A program made the translations under genes and the position numbers. A stretch of 64,000 nucleotides of DNA from Gymnorhina tibicen (taxonomy: Eukaryota; Chordata; Aves; Passeriformes; Artamidae), in the NCBI GenBank assembly GCA_013399875.1, contig VXAZ01004027.1:905849-969848 (forward strand), given 5' to 3'. Each line of letters begins with the position of its first letter. Position 1 is the first letter of the stretch. A model generated the notes under the pieces. That model saw only the letters and a list, made by a program, of their open reading frames with translations, did not search any database and was not told where the DNA came from. This document shows positions 25,576 through 58,700 of this stretch, one piece after another.

Positions 25576-28500
25576 CTTATTTATCCTTCAACTAATGGCT
25601 TCAGAAAGCGCCTTAATTCTATTAGATTCCCTAGCTTTTTGCATGGGTGGCTCTGCAGCCTTACTCATGATCTTTTAATATTATTTGTGTATAACTGAAT
25701 TCAACCACTCTTAGGTATTCTACTACAAAGTGCGGCAGACATGGAGGAAAACACTGACTGTGTTTTGAGCAATTAGCAGCCTTTGTGGTGTTGCTGCTTT
25801 GTTGATTTTTACTTGAGAAAGTATTCTGTAAAAGTGCAACAAAATGTGACTTGTTTTCTGCTAGTGTGACTGCTTTGGATCCAGACTATCCAAAACCAGT
25901 GCCATGTTTCAGCTGGTGGGGGAAGAGCACAAGATCTATCTATAGTCACTGATCCTTCTAATTCACAGGGAATTTGGGAGGTTTTTTTCAGCTCTGATAA
26001 AACTAATGCAGCACATAAGCCTCTTTGAGTCACCCTCTCTGCTATAAGAACTACCACAAACAGCTGATTTCTATGAGGCAGATGTATTTATAGGCTTGGG
26101 ATAGAATGTAGATAGATTTTTAAATGCCACTTTTCTACTTCAAAGAGATTGGCTTACATTTTTAATCTGTATAAAATTAATGTGGCTAATTAATGAAAAT
26201 GGCTACAGAGTAAAATGAATTAAAGTTTCAGAAGATCATTAAGCATTGATATGGCTGCATGCTCTGACTTGGTAATGAATTGTGACACAAGTCAAGACAT
26301 CTGACTTGGGGGCACTGAGGTACCTATGTGAGAGCTTTGCTCTGGAGGAGATTCTTGCTGAGCATTAGGAGAGCACTGTTATTTAGAAAGGAGCTGTGAG
26401 AAGATCTGGGATGTCAGGTCCTGTTTTACATTCTGCTACAGCCTTGCACAATCTCCTCACACATCAGCCTTTGAAAGGAGCATGGTGCTGTGCGATTTCC
26501 AAAGAAGCCTACACAACCAGGGCCCAGGTGATCAAGGGAGTTGTGCCGAAATCCTACTGAAATAAATAAGTAAGAGAAGTCATTAGGAGCTGGGGCATGA
26601 AAACCCTTTACCTTCTTTGAGAAACCTGCTCTTTCTTCAGGCAGCCAGCAGCTCCCTAACGTGGACGTACCACCATGCTCTAACAACAGCTGCAGGTATT
26701 TCCATCTCCTGCCACAGCCATTTTGCAAATCCCTTCCCCTCTCTGAGTAAATATTTGCAGGATCAAAGTCAAACTGCATGAGAAATGAGGAACTGTTTCC
26801 TTACAAAGCAGAAATCCTGTCTCACACAGAGAGTTACCATGCAGAAGAACTGCATTTTCTTTTCCTAGGGAAGCACACTGCGCCTTGACTCTTAGACTAC
26901 AGCTCCGTCAGAAGTGGCACAGAAGGAGCTGGCAGGTGCAAAGGCACTTAGTCTGAGGGGAACATTAAGCTCTCATATTCCCTTGGAGGGAGAAGATGCT
27001 CCAAGGGATAATGCTCGAGACTCAGCGCTGTCCCCGAGGCGGGAGGAAGCGCTGGGCTTGCTGCAGTGCCAGGCGGTCGTGCACAGGTCACATTTTGCCG
27101 GTGGGTTTCTCAGTTGTGACAGGCCCCAGGTTCGTGTGTTCAGCCCACCTGGGCCTCTTGGTGCTGCTCTAATGCCAGCAGTGCACAGGGCTGGGTGTGA
27201 TGCCTTCAGAGGGAATAGAGTCCCATTTATAGTCCATGTAAAAACCTAAAGGAGTCCAGTGCTGCCATCCTTGCTCTGATGTGTGTTTGCAGGCTGGTAA
27301 TCAGCTGTAACCATGAGAGTATCTGCACACCCTGCTGAAAAAGGGCACCTTCCTCTCTCTTTAAAGGGCTGTTAAGATCAGTGAGGAAATGCTGACAGTG
27401 AAGGATCCTCCTGGGAGCACTGGGTGGTAAAATCTGGAAGTCAATCTCCTGTCTGGGAAGATTGATGTGCTTCTGGGTTCTGTATTCCACTCACGTATTA
27501 TCCATTTTCTTACATGTTTCCACCTTATCTGACAGAGGACACAAAAACTCATCAAGAGAACATGCAGAAACTGCAGCTAGTTTCTTAGTTAAACCTGTTT
27601 TTTCAACACAGGCAATCAAATCTCTCTTATTCAATGCTCTTGCCCAGTAATGTCTTGAAATGGGTGATTCTTTATTGTATAATATATAACTACAACTGTG
27701 TATTTTGCTAACATAATTTAGACCATACTGAACTCCTCTAACAGTGTGACACGGTGCACCTGTAATCCAACAGGCTGAGCTGACTGCAGACTTCTTTTCC
27801 TCTCCCTCCCTCCTTTCCACTCATCAGCTGTAGATCCCACCCTACATCCTTTGTTAAAACAGCCAGATTGAACTGATATCCTCGTTAATGAGCATTTCTG
27901 ATCCACAGCTTTCAAGAGGAGAATCTGGAATTTCCTGAAAACTGCCTCTTTACTGCAAAAGGCCAGGAAAGGAAGAGCTTTGTCCTAGAAATCATTCTCT
28001 ACCTTGCTACTGCTCCTTCCCCTTCTTCCTCCAAGAAGATTTGGTTCTCAAATCCAGCTGATTCCTACAAATAGGTGGCTCCTGATTATTTTAATTATTC
28101 TGAAATGGTACTTTATGGACAATTTCTAAGGGGATGGGGGACCAGCGTAAAAAGTATCAGAGCCTACAACTTCATCATCTTCCTCACCCCTCAAGTGGAA
28201 TAAACTTCTGGGTCAGAATATTTTGACATCACAAACTTTAATTCCACATGCCCAGGGACCAGCCACGCTGAATTGCAGACACGTGGTAGGCGAAACTACT
28301 GCAAATATATTTTTGACTCAGGTTAGGAGGGGGGACTACAGCTCTCCCAAAGCAACGTGAGGGAGAGGAAAATCCCACTGCAGACTTCCCCTTCCTGCAC
28401 AGTGCCTAATACAAAGGGAGGTTGCTAAAGCAACAGTTTCTCTGAGCTGACTAGACCTAGTCAGGCACATGGGCTTCATGCTGAATCAGGATCAGCTTTC

Positions 28501-31300
28501 AGAAAGAGATGGAAAAGGCTCCTTCTTTTCCTTACGTAGCTTTGACTACTCAGCTTGCACCTCTGGGAGCAGCAGCTCTCAATTCACTTGGTCCTGGTCT
28601 CTGACATATCCTGCAGCTATCTGGACCCCTGGGGAGAGCTCCACAGCTCCACTGGAACCACTCATGCAAATTGCCCTCTTAACAACTATAAAGGAATACG
28701 ATATTTAGCATCAACCCACTCAGCTCCCACCGAAATAACTTCAGGCTGAGGTCTTCAGCAGCTCAAATGCTGCCATGCTGCTCTGCTCTCTGCAGGGTGC
28801 CTGGTCTGGAGTACTCAGCAGTACCTGCAGGGCCTGATGGGGTGGCAAAACACAGCCCTTGTCCTGCACTCCAGTAAAGAGGAGAGGAAAATGCTCTGCC
28901 CAAAGCCTGGCTGTGCAATCTCAGCAGGCTTGGAGTGGTAGGAAGAGCTGGTGCATGCTGTTGGTATGGCTGTCGGCTTTGGGTCTGAGGGCAGGAGCAC
29001 GGAGATGACAGGATGGGACCACTCATAGCAAGGGAAGCCCAGTTGTGGGCAATCGACCTTAGCAGCCAGGGGGAAACACCAGGTACAGCGAGATGCCCAC
29101 AGGACAGTATTCCCAGCTGGCCTTTGGGGTTATTCCTATCAGCATATCAGCCAGTTTACCTCAGAGTTCAAAGCTGCTGCCCTGCAGCAGAGGAGAACAG
29201 CCTGCAAAAGGACACTGGTCTCCTGGGTGAGATATGCAGGTAAAGGGCTGGATACCAGTGAGGAGAATTATTTTTATTTCACTATTTCATTCAAGGTTTC
29301 TCTCTTCCCTATGTTGATGCTGATGCAGATTAATTCCAGTTCAGAAGCTGTCACGTAGGGAAAAAGGAAATAACACAGTCTGGCTCCCCTCTTTTGGCAT
29401 CTAAACAACATTGTTCCTCAGGAGCACTCGAGAGGCCAAGCAGCATGTAAATGCTTTCCCTCATGGTGACACAGACAGAACTTTCTGGTACTACAGCAAC
29501 CCCCTTCCTCCCTTTGACTGGTCACAGCTGCACGTACCTTTGGTGTAACATCATGGTTATGCAATGCTGACTCTCCCACTTTGCTCTTATCGTGCCTCTC
29601 TCCTATTCGTGCAAGCAGAAGCCAAGACGGAGCCCAGCAATGGCCTCAAAGAGCTCAGCCATTTCTCAACCTTCCCCTTCCGAGCCTGCACTGCTCCCAC
29701 TGGCACAGAGGTGATCTGGGAGCACCAAATACCCTTGAACTGCAGACCAGGAGGGCACAGTTCTCCAGTCTCTGACCAGAAGGAACCTGGGAAGGCATGA
29801 ACACACAGGCTGCCCAGCACAGTGCTGCACCCAAGTGATGCAGACCCTGCTGGGATGAGCACTCGTGTTCCCAAATACATCACTGCATCCCTGGGCCCCC
29901 CTCCTTTCTAGGTCACCATGATTTCCGCAATCATCCCGTTCACCAGGACTAATGGAGCACAGATGTACTCTCAGGGGAGTGAGTGTGAACCAGAACCCTC
30001 ATCTCCGGAATGCTTCCCAGGAAGAACCATCTCCTCACCATCACGTATCCCAAAGTACCTAAGGAGAAGGCAGAGCAGGAAATTGAGCAGAAAAGTGAGT
30101 TCCTAGAATTTTTGCCACTTTATCCTTTTAAGGTTCTCAAGCAGGATTTATGATCATCTCTTCTTCAGAGAAGAGTGTTGTGCTAACAGGTAGGCAGGAA
30201 ACAACCACAGTGAGATGCAGATCTGTGATGCTTTAGTTAAAAGCACAGGTAAACTGTGAACAGCAGCAGAGCTCAGAGTGTTTCTTAGTCACTCATCTTA
30301 GTCACTGCTGTTTGCCTTGTGGGCTGCCAGGTGTCACAGCCTGCTCTCCATGCCAGCCTGCAGGGCTCGGGGCACAACAGGACCTGGCTGTGGTGCAGAG
30401 CTCTGTCCTAGTGCTCATGCATGACTGAAGGATCCCAGTGCATGGCAGCAGTGAAAAGCTGCAGCCTGAACAAGCGACTGAACTGCACCAGGGCAGGAAG
30501 AAGTGTTTTATTCCATACCGGAAACTAAAATGTATTCAGAAGAGAAATGAGTCTCTGAAAGTATGGCCCAGGCAGATTCCCCCAGTGGGGAGGGAAAGAC
30601 CCATCTTTCTGATTACCACTTTTGGCAGGGAGTGCAGCCAGAATGTAGAACACAGGTGACCACAAGCAGCATTAAACAGTGGGGGGTCTGGCAGCACAGT
30701 ACTGTCCACACTGGACAGTGCGGGATCCTCCCTGTGACCCTGACAACAAAGCAACAGCAGGAAGTGGTGCAGTGCTGCTGGCCATGGGTGCCATCAACAA
30801 CAAAAACACAGAAGCCTTTTTAATATTGCAAAGACAGAAATGAAATCCTTCTTATGCAATGCTTGCCCTTCCTCAGCAGAGATCAAATCAATGTGGGACC
30901 AAGCAAAGTCAATGGTTTATTTCAAGGGGTTTTGAATTGGACTTTGTAGGTAAAAAGGCATCAGCCTTGTTTCAAACTCCAGGAAAACATTGGTATTTCC
31001 ATTGCATGTCTATTTGTAGCTCAGAAATGTGACTTTGTTCCTTTTTAGTCCTGTTCAAATGTTACATTAGTTTAAAATAAGTTCTGTCGGGAAAAAAACA
31101 ATCAAGTTTAGGGCTGGAATTATCCCTGGAGAAGCTTGGGGATCCCCCTTGTCAGTGAATGAGGATCACCTTGAAGGAAGTTAAGAAGAACCTTGTGGTT
31201 GAAATTCCCCATCCTTTCTTCTGGGGTCTCTCAGCAGCTGAGCCGTGCTGCTTGGTGGTGATCCCAGCACACACAAATGTGCACACACAAACACATGCAC
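25576..31300. other. Intergenic DNA, nothing certain
   Basis: No coding exon or transposon was recognised. An AT-rich stretch at about 26.13-26.29 kb contains several homeodomain-like cores (CTAATTAATGAAAATGG, GAATTAAAG, GGTAATGAATTG). Its function is unknown. Confidence 0.4.
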
Positions 31301-31368
31301 ACATGTTCTAATACAGCCTAATTAGAACGTGTAACACGTGTTCTAATACACGTTCTGACACAGTGTCA
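31301..31368. repeat. Cluster of nested inverted repeats
   Basis: GTTCTAAT (31305-31312) pairs with ATTAGAAC (31321-31328). GAACGTGT (31325-31332) pairs with ACACGTTC (31348-31355), enclosing the palindrome AACACGTGTT (31333-31342), which holds an E-box CACGTG. TGACAC-A-GTGTCA follows at 31356-31368. A CA-rich stretch precedes the cluster. Confidence 0.85.
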
Positions 31369-31602
31369 GCAGTTTACTGCATGGCCTGGAGAACATGAGC
31401 AGCAGCAGAAAGGGAACTTTCCCATAATTTCTGGGGAAATGCTGCAGTTGTAGGCCAACTTACATAACTGATTTAGCTGAACAGAATTGCTTTCTGCCTT
31501 TAATCTGCTCAACAGTTTATCTTCGCTGTCGTGATCGGTTGAGCTCTCTTTAAACCGTTATGGATTAGCGTTCTGCTATAACATGTTAAAAGCTTAGCTT
31601 TG

Positions 31603-32888
31603 TTTATTTTTGTCAAGACTGGGGGAGGGATATCAGGTTAAATGTTCAGGCAGCAGTTTATGAATGGCTGTTTTTCTTGCACAGCAATCGATATGCTCAG
31701 GTACCAAATGCAAGGCACAGCTAAATGCTTTGAGTGGCAGCACTGGTGGCTGGAAGAGAAATACTTGTGAACTTACTATTAAAAAGAAAAAAAGAAGGAA
31801 CTTAATAAATTTGCATAATTATTTTAATCTATAAATACAAAATGTAATCCAGCATTCAAATAGTTCATCACACCCACCACCTCTGTATGGAAGACCAAAG
31901 AGTAAATGATCTGAAAACTTAATTAATAAGGCTGATTGAGGACTTTACTAAGTTTGCATTATTGATGTAATTTGGAGACAGAAATCCTGCCAAAAGCAAT
32001 CTTTCTGGCAGTCAGCTGCAGGAAAACAATACACCATAATGGAAATAAACCACCAAACAACTGGAACCTCATCCACACCACTTACAAAGAGGTGCTCAGA
32101 TAATATTAGCCAGCTGTTCAGTTAATTTTCACAGTGGATTCATCAACTGTGCAAGTGGTTGTTCCATTAGAACATGACTGTATGGATCCAGGTTCAAATT
32201 TCTACTACAAACTGATGAGCACAATATACCAATTTAAATTAAATCCAACAATTACCACACTTCTTTGACCTCTGTGTAGTCAAAATGATTTGCAGATGCC
32301 AGCCTGGAATGGAGTAAGAGGTTGTGTTCCTGAGCGCTGCCAGTAATCCTCTGGAATACTATTCCAAGGAAACACTGATTCTGTGAACAGTTGTGCTGGC
32401 AACGCTATAATCTTGGAACTTTCTTATCTAAAATGGAGGAAGTAGGCACTTTCACATTCTTAAGAGCAACACAGACACTAGAGAAGTTGAAAAAATAGTG
32501 TCGAGTGGTGCTAGGAAAAAATAAAAACATAAACCTGGGAAAGTAATTCAGAAAAAAAGGAGGGAAAAATCCAGCTTCTTTGTAATTTGTCTGTTGTTTG
32601 TTTTGCTTTCTTATGAGAGATCTTAATTCTGCACATTCCAATGAATGGCCATTTGCTATTAATTTATCTTCTTTCTGGCAGCAAGTGGAGCACCATTCCA
32701 GAGTTTCAACATTCCCTTGATGCTGCTCTGCTTAATGCTTGCATGCTATTTAAACAAAGCATATTCCAACCAAATCTGACTATATATGGAATTCCCTGAC
32801 AAGTAAAACTTTGGATGCCATACAAAAAAGAGCCACAAAAACAGAATGCACACAAACCCCACTCCAGACTGCACAAACTGGGCATGTA
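31603..32888 (-). other. TRMT61A: Probable TRMT61A 3' untranslated region with candidate poly(A) signals
   Basis: No AATAAA (TTTATT on the plus strand) was seen on the minus strand close to the stop codon. A variant ATTAAA lies at 31828-31823 and the first canonical AATAAA at 31608-31603, roughly 1.1-1.3 kb past the stop. The 3' end is inferred from these hexamers only. Confidence 0.3.
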
Positions 32889-52621
<19,733 letters not shown>

Positions 52622-55261
52622 CTAGAGAAGAATAAGTATGTCAGGATAGTTTCACAGGACCACAATGGAGCTGAACCTACAGACATAAAACCAAGTAATT
52701 CTATTTTCTCCAATACAGAACAAAACCACCCTGTGCAAATAAGACGTTAGCAAGAGAGCTCCAGGAAGTTCAGGGACCTGCCCTCCGCTGTACTCTTGAT
52801 CCAATTACAATCAATGGAAAGATCCCACAGATTTGAATATAACAAGTATTTTTCCTGGTTTATGGTACGTTTTAAAGAAAAATCGGGAAATACATCATCA
52901 TTTACTCAGCCTGCTCCACAATGCTACTGCAAGTTAGTACCAATTTCAGCACCCTGTTCAATTACAGTTCATGAGCACTCAGAGCATGTTATTAAGTAGT
53001 AGCTTCTATTCCCAATTTCTTGCTTATTTCTTGGTGAGTTACAACACACAGACATTCTGCTACTTGCCTGGACCTCAATCACCAGCTATTAGGACCACTA
53101 ACAAAAGTATACTTGAAAGTTTTCCAAATGAACGCTTAGAGATAGGCTAAAGGCATTAATTTATGCATAAATTTGACTAACTAAGTGGGAAAAAAAGAAC
53201 ATTGTGGCCTTTAATTTGCCATTGGGGGTGCCAAGTAATTGTCTGGGAAGTGATCTCTGCTACAGCTAAATGTAAACAACCATTTGCAAGCTAATGCCAA
53301 CAGCTGAATCACTTCAGCCCCATGGTCTCAGGGCTGTTTTAGAGAATTACAATTAAATTTTGATGGCTTTGAGAAGACAATCTAAAAATCAGAAGGTGGC
53401 TTACAATGAAACCTGACATTGCCTTTCAGATTAAGTAGCTAACTATCTAAGCTGCAGGTTCATCAGTTCATGCAAGAATTGTTTAATGAAGTAATAGGGA
53501 TCCCAAAGTTAGAAACTAAAGCCTATGACAGAAGGCTTTGAAAGTCAGATTTCTCATACGTTATCCCTGGCAGAATCAAAAGCAGCATTACTTTTAGTTT
53601 CAGAAAAATTCTTGAATTCCGGCACTTTTGTATTGAATGTTTAACAATCTGGTCCTGCTTCACTATTTTAATTAAAAACCTTCAGTTCTCAAATTGTAGT
53701 CTGGTTTTGCTGACCAGAACTCCATGTAGCTCAATCTGCTGGTAAGCAGTTAGATTTATAACTTTTCCACTGCACTCACTGAGGTTGATAAACAGATGTG
53801 CTTGTGGTCGAAACTTCCAAAGCTTATGACATTCTTATTGTGTAAAGTGTTCAGATGCCAAGGCAGAAGAGGCTTGTCTGGACATATGGTGAAATAGTAA
53901 GAAGGGCATCCCATGAATTCAGAAATGTATACATAAAGGACTTTGTGAGATAGAACAAATGCTGTGTTTTATAGCTTACACCTTATGATTATGTTCATGT
54001 CTTAATCTTTCATAAATGACACAGTTCTCATTACAGATACTATTAATGTAGTGCAGTTTTCAGTTCTCACAAGTGTCATTTGAAAGGACCTCGAATGGAA
54101 TCCATTTCTTTCACAGTATTTACTGCAGTTACACCCATGTGCAAAAGAACATTCCTGCAGCAGGCTTGCAGGAGCACTGAGTGAGCTCCTCTCCCTTTGA
54201 TTACACCAACTGGCTCCCAGCTTCCTTGCCTTCCTTTGAGCCACTACACTTACCACAGCTAATTGTCACAGCAGTGAATCACAAAATCATCAAGGTTGGA
54301 AGGGACCTTCAAGATCATCAAGTCCATCCATCTCAGTGCACGCTGACATCCCAAGTGACACATCTCTCAGGCTCAGACCTCACCTGGCACATTATATTCA
54401 CACACTTGGGGTAAAACTGGCATCTGTGAGGAATTTTGCAAGCTTCTTTGCCTCGCCCCCTTGTCAAGGAGCAGAATGAGCTACAACCACTTGAAATATT
54501 TTCCATTCCCTGGCAGTGCAAAGGCTCCCGCACTGTTACATTTCTCCCCCGAGCAGCACGCAGAGGATTGGTGCAGCACCGCTGTTGCCACACGGTGTGA
54601 GGGGAATGGCGGCGGGGGGGATGGCAGTGGCGGGAAACGGAGGCGGTGCCCCCTGCCACGGGATCAGGACTTTTCTGTGGGACTGCCAGGGCTGCAGCGA
54701 AGTAAACCCAACGCCCCAGGCGATCCCTCGCAGCCTCACAAACTAAACCACTAACGTGATTCTGTGTTCCCTTCAATCACAATCCAGGCACACACCTCTC
54801 TCCCCAGACCAGATCCCACAGGGAGTTCCCGCAGGCTGCCCCTTTCCCCTCCTGAAGCCTGGCTGCTTGGCACGGGGGTAGGGGAACCTCCCGCAGCCGA
54901 GGCAGGCAGAGCCCCTTCACCGCCCAGGCACGCGCAGACTGGGGAGACGCTCCCTGCCCCCGCTCAGAGGTGACCCCAGGGCCAGGCCCCCCCTCAGCCC
55001 GCTTCCGTAGCCCGAGGGCGGTAACGCGGCTACTGCACTCCAGCAGCGCATCAGTCCGTCCCAGCGGACCCCGGAACCTCAGCTGCGGGCGAGTGAGAAG
55101 CACGGACTGCCAGGGAAGGGGTGAGAGGCGAGATTCGCTTGCGGGAGAGCAGCGTTAACCCGTGACGGCCCCGGGCGGCGGCTCCGGGGAGGAACGCCCT
55201 TGCCCCAGCGCCCCACGTCCCCCCAGCTGCCACCGGCTCTCCCCGTGCCCCGAGCCGTTAC
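52622..55261 (-). other. TRMT61A: Probable TRMT61A intron 1
   Basis: The 3' end of this intron is certain from the acceptor at 52623-52622. The 5' end is inferred: the best donor I see in the CpG island is GGGGAG|GTAACG, with its GT at 55261-55260. The intron contains a short CR1 tail near 54277-54365 and otherwise single-copy-looking sequence. Confidence 0.4.
54277..54365 (-). mobile_element. Short CR1 3' tail in TRMT61A intron 1
   Basis: AATCACAAAATCATCAAGGT then TGGAAGGGACCTTCAAGATC and ATCAAGTCCATCC is the reversed terminal part of a CR1 element. Only about 60-90 bp is recognisable. Confidence 0.8.
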
Positions 55262-55430
55262 CTCCCCAGGCCCGGCCCGGTCCGGCTCTCCTCACACGCG
55301 GAGCCCGCCCAGCGCCTCCTTCCGCCCCGGTCGCAGGCTGCTGACGCTCCCGCCGCCTCCGCCCCCACCAGCCCTTGCCTGGAGCCGGGGAGTCGCCGCC
55401 GCCTGTACCCGGCCTGGTCAGACCTAGTTC
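54600..55430 (-). promoter_or_regulatory. TRMT61A: CpG-island promoter and probable non-coding exon 1 of TRMT61A
   Basis: From about 54.6 to 55.4 kb the sequence becomes GC-rich with many CpGs, unlike the AT-rich flanks. No TATA box is evident on the minus strand. A plausible first exon ends at 55262 with the donor GAG|GTAACG and starts somewhere near 55.3-55.4 kb. This is where the upstream non-coding exon implied by the acceptor at 52622 should lie. The transcription start cannot be fixed from sequence alone. Confidence 0.6.
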
Positions 55431-55605
55431 CTACAGCCCCATCGAGGCGCCCGTTTCCCTCAGCCCGTCATGCCCACAGTCCCATCGAAGCACCCGTCCC
55501 CCCCAGGCTGTCATGCCCACAGTCCCATCGAAGCATCCATCCCCTCAGCACACCCGTCCCCTCAGCCCCATCGAGGCGCCTGTCTCCCACAGCCCTATGG
55601 TGATC
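55430..55605. repeat. 43-bp minisatellite, about four copies
   Basis: The core CCATCGARGC starts at 55439, 55482, 55525 and 55568, an exact 43-bp spacing. The units have the form CCCATCGAAGCACCCGTCC followed by a CCCTCAG or CCCACAG spacer. A weaker fifth unit may follow. The array sits at the upstream edge of the TRMT61A CpG island. Confidence 0.8.
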
Positions 55606-55739
55606 GCCCCCGCCCCGTCCTCTCAGCACTCCTTGCTGGGTCCTGACGAGTGGGGACGGTCACTGACCACCCTCAGCAGCACCCCCCTTCCCCCCCGGCA
55701 CGCCAGCAGGGTGCTCCGAGGCAGTGAAAATTAAGGGGT

Positions 55740-58700
55740 CCCAGTGGATCACTGTGAAAAGCCACAATGGGGACTGATAGCCCCAGTGGGAACTTGGCGT
55801 TCATCACCCATTGAACGTGTGGGGTGTTTCTAGGGCCACCGGCAGCAGGGCTGAAGCCCCTGTCCCTGGGGATGACTCTGCCTTTGCAATTGGCAGACCT
55901 GGGCCTTGCCTCCAGGGCCCAGGTAGGCAGCTTCCAGAAAGTTCCACATGCCCTTCCCCCAAGGCAGCCTCAGGGAAAGGCAGCTCGAGGCCAACCAAGC
56001 TCTTCACAGGGGTTTCATAAGGCTGCAGGAGAAACCACACTGTGGGCTCAGAAGCAGCAGAATTGTTATCTAACCCCCTAACAGCATGGTACTAACTCCT
56101 ACTTCTGTCTCGTGTTTAGGATTGATGTGGAGAGCCCTGCCTGCCCTGGTGGTACGGGGGCTGTAGTCAGGAGACAAGGAGGAGCAAAGGAGGAGAATAT
56201 TGCCTCATCTTCTGCTCACAACAAGCCCAGGCCACCTGGCATGGGAGCGGTATGGGCATAGCGGGGAGCTTGTGAATCACCCTGGACGTGCAGGTAGTGT
56301 TCCTGGCTAAATCAGATAACGCTCTGTACTGTACTGCATTCACCAGTAACCTGTAATACACAGTAATGGAGAAAAAGTCATCCTTTCACAATCACAAACA
56401 GTAACGGAGAGCTGTTTAGATGATGATCTCTGATTTTTTAAATTAAGGTGGTTCCAACAAGTATAAGGGATTTTTTTTCCCATTACCTTCAGCGAGAACA
56501 TATTTTTTGTTATGGTGTTGACCTGCCCATAGCATAATTGCAGGAGTCTTTGTTAGTTATGAAACTCTCCTCCATCTAATCTAAACATAATGTATGCAGT
56601 TTCAGAGGTTTCTTAAACGGCAAACTCCTACTCAGCTGTTTTTCTGACTGGCAATCGTGGCTCTACTTTGCCTTTATATTTGCACCCACTTCATTTAATT
56701 TTCTGTCATTTTTAGTGTCATTGGTTATATTTGTCATTGTTTATGTTCTCATGTCCTTTCTTTCCCGTGATGGGCTGCTGCTCAGATCACTGTGGGCCTG
56801 ACGGTATGCAAGATTGAGACACTCAGCAACTCCTCATTTCCACAGGCACTCAGCTCACTGGAAACAATCAGTAATTTTCAACAGACTGCCTAAGCAGTGA
56901 GAAAAAATACACCAAGGATATTAACTAAGCAAATATATTTTAAGTGATAAATGGGAAGAGAAGCTTCATTTGACAAGTTAAGCAGATGCAGCTATGGCCA
57001 ATTTCTTTAATCTACCGGTACATGACTGTTATGTTTAATTTTCAAGTGGTGTTTAGTTATAGATTTGGAATTGGAAACAATTCAGTTGTTCACAGTTTCT
57101 CTTGCTGTTTCCTAATTTGGAATATTCTTCTGTGTTTCCAAGATGATGTTTATTCCCTAATTCTTCAGGTTCATATTACGTTCACGCAAGTAATTTCAGA
57201 AGACACATTCACTGGCTAACACCCATCTCCTCTTGCACTTGTACACCACACAACATTCATAATTAAGCCTCTTAGGAAGTTAGCTGCATGGCCCATGATT
57301 AACTTCCCTTAATTCTTCATTGTTAAAGCTCAGTGCAAAGATCTCTGGAGTAATCAGCCCACCTTTCCATCCGGAAATGTAGCATATAAATCAGTATTCA
57401 CTAAGGTACCATCCCAGCACAGAAAGTAAGTATTGGTGCCTTTATCACAGTCTAACAGGCCATACAGGCTTATCCAAAGTGAGTGTTTCCCAGCAGATGA
57501 GGCAGATAAAGCGGGTGATCAGAAGCTGTTGACACACGGCACAGCATCTGTAATTAAGTCACTAGGGAAGCTGGCACGGAATGCTGTGACCAAGATAGGA
57601 TCCAATTTACACACAGCTTTCAGCAAATCTTAAAATGCTGTCTGAGTAAAACCCAGCCACTTCTGACTTACTGCATGCTAGAAATTTGTCAAATAGTGGT
57701 GAGAAAAGGGGGGTAGAGGGTGCATTGTTTATCAAACATGTAAATTGGATATATTTTAGTGGTTTTACGTTCGTGACTCTCTTTCCATGTCACCCAAGTT
57801 CTGTGAAGAAGAGGTGTGTGTTTGTGTTGGAAGTGCTTAATATATGGCACACGGAGACTACTTACTACCTGCTTACCATGACTGGTATTCCCTGTTCTGC
57901 AAGACTGGGAGAGAAAGAGCATATCCAATGAATAGAAATGGATCCTTGCGTTTTGGATCTTGAGGTGACCTTGACTCCACAAATCTCCTGAACAATTAAA
58001 TTACAGAACAGTTGACTGTTTCTTTGTTTGTGTGGCAATAGATTATGGAATAAGATAAAAGGAGTCTTCAGAACCTACCCTGATAGGCTATTTTTTTCTT
58101 TTTGTGGAGAACACCACCACAAAAAAATGGTGTAAGAACATGGTTTTAGTATATTTCTGTTTCAAATTAAAAATTAAAAAATCATGTTTTACATTAAAAA
58201 AAATCCACAATGAGAATTGTGTTTGGAACTGAGGTAATCCAGTAATATTACATTTATATTGTATTTTGTTGAGGACTCTTAAGTACAATTTTACACTTAT
58301 AATCATTTAATACTTATTTAGCCATGCAATTATTTGCAAAAGCATGAGCATTGTGTGAAACTAGTAGTGTATAGGGGAAGATTTTGTGAGGTTAAAAGTG
58401 CAGAGGAGACCTAGAGAGAGGATTTGTTCTTTGATCCGGAAGCTAAGAGACCGGACTTGAACAGATGCCGAGCCCTTGGCTTCTCCTGGAGATCTGTATA
58501 CTCAGCATCTCAGTCTACCAGACCTGGAATAACTCGGAAATTTGGATGGCAGCCAAACACAGCACATTTTTATTTGAAGCAGTCTAGGCTTTTTATTTTG
58601 CAATGACTTCCTCTATACATACATTATTATTTTTAAGTCCTAAGCAGTTCTGTAAAGTGCACATGCTTCTTGTTATTAGGGTGAGGGTACTGGTCATGGT

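Noticed and set aside
1..31600. BAG5 or another neighbour gene in the left part
   Set aside because: BAG5 has a large coding exon of several hundred codons, and no such frame is present on either strand.
54382..54384. Strong minus-strand donor CCAG|GTGAGG as the end of TRMT61A exon 1
   Set aside because: It lies outside the CpG island next to a CR1 tail; the donor at 55261 in the island is a better fit. Transcript data could reverse this.
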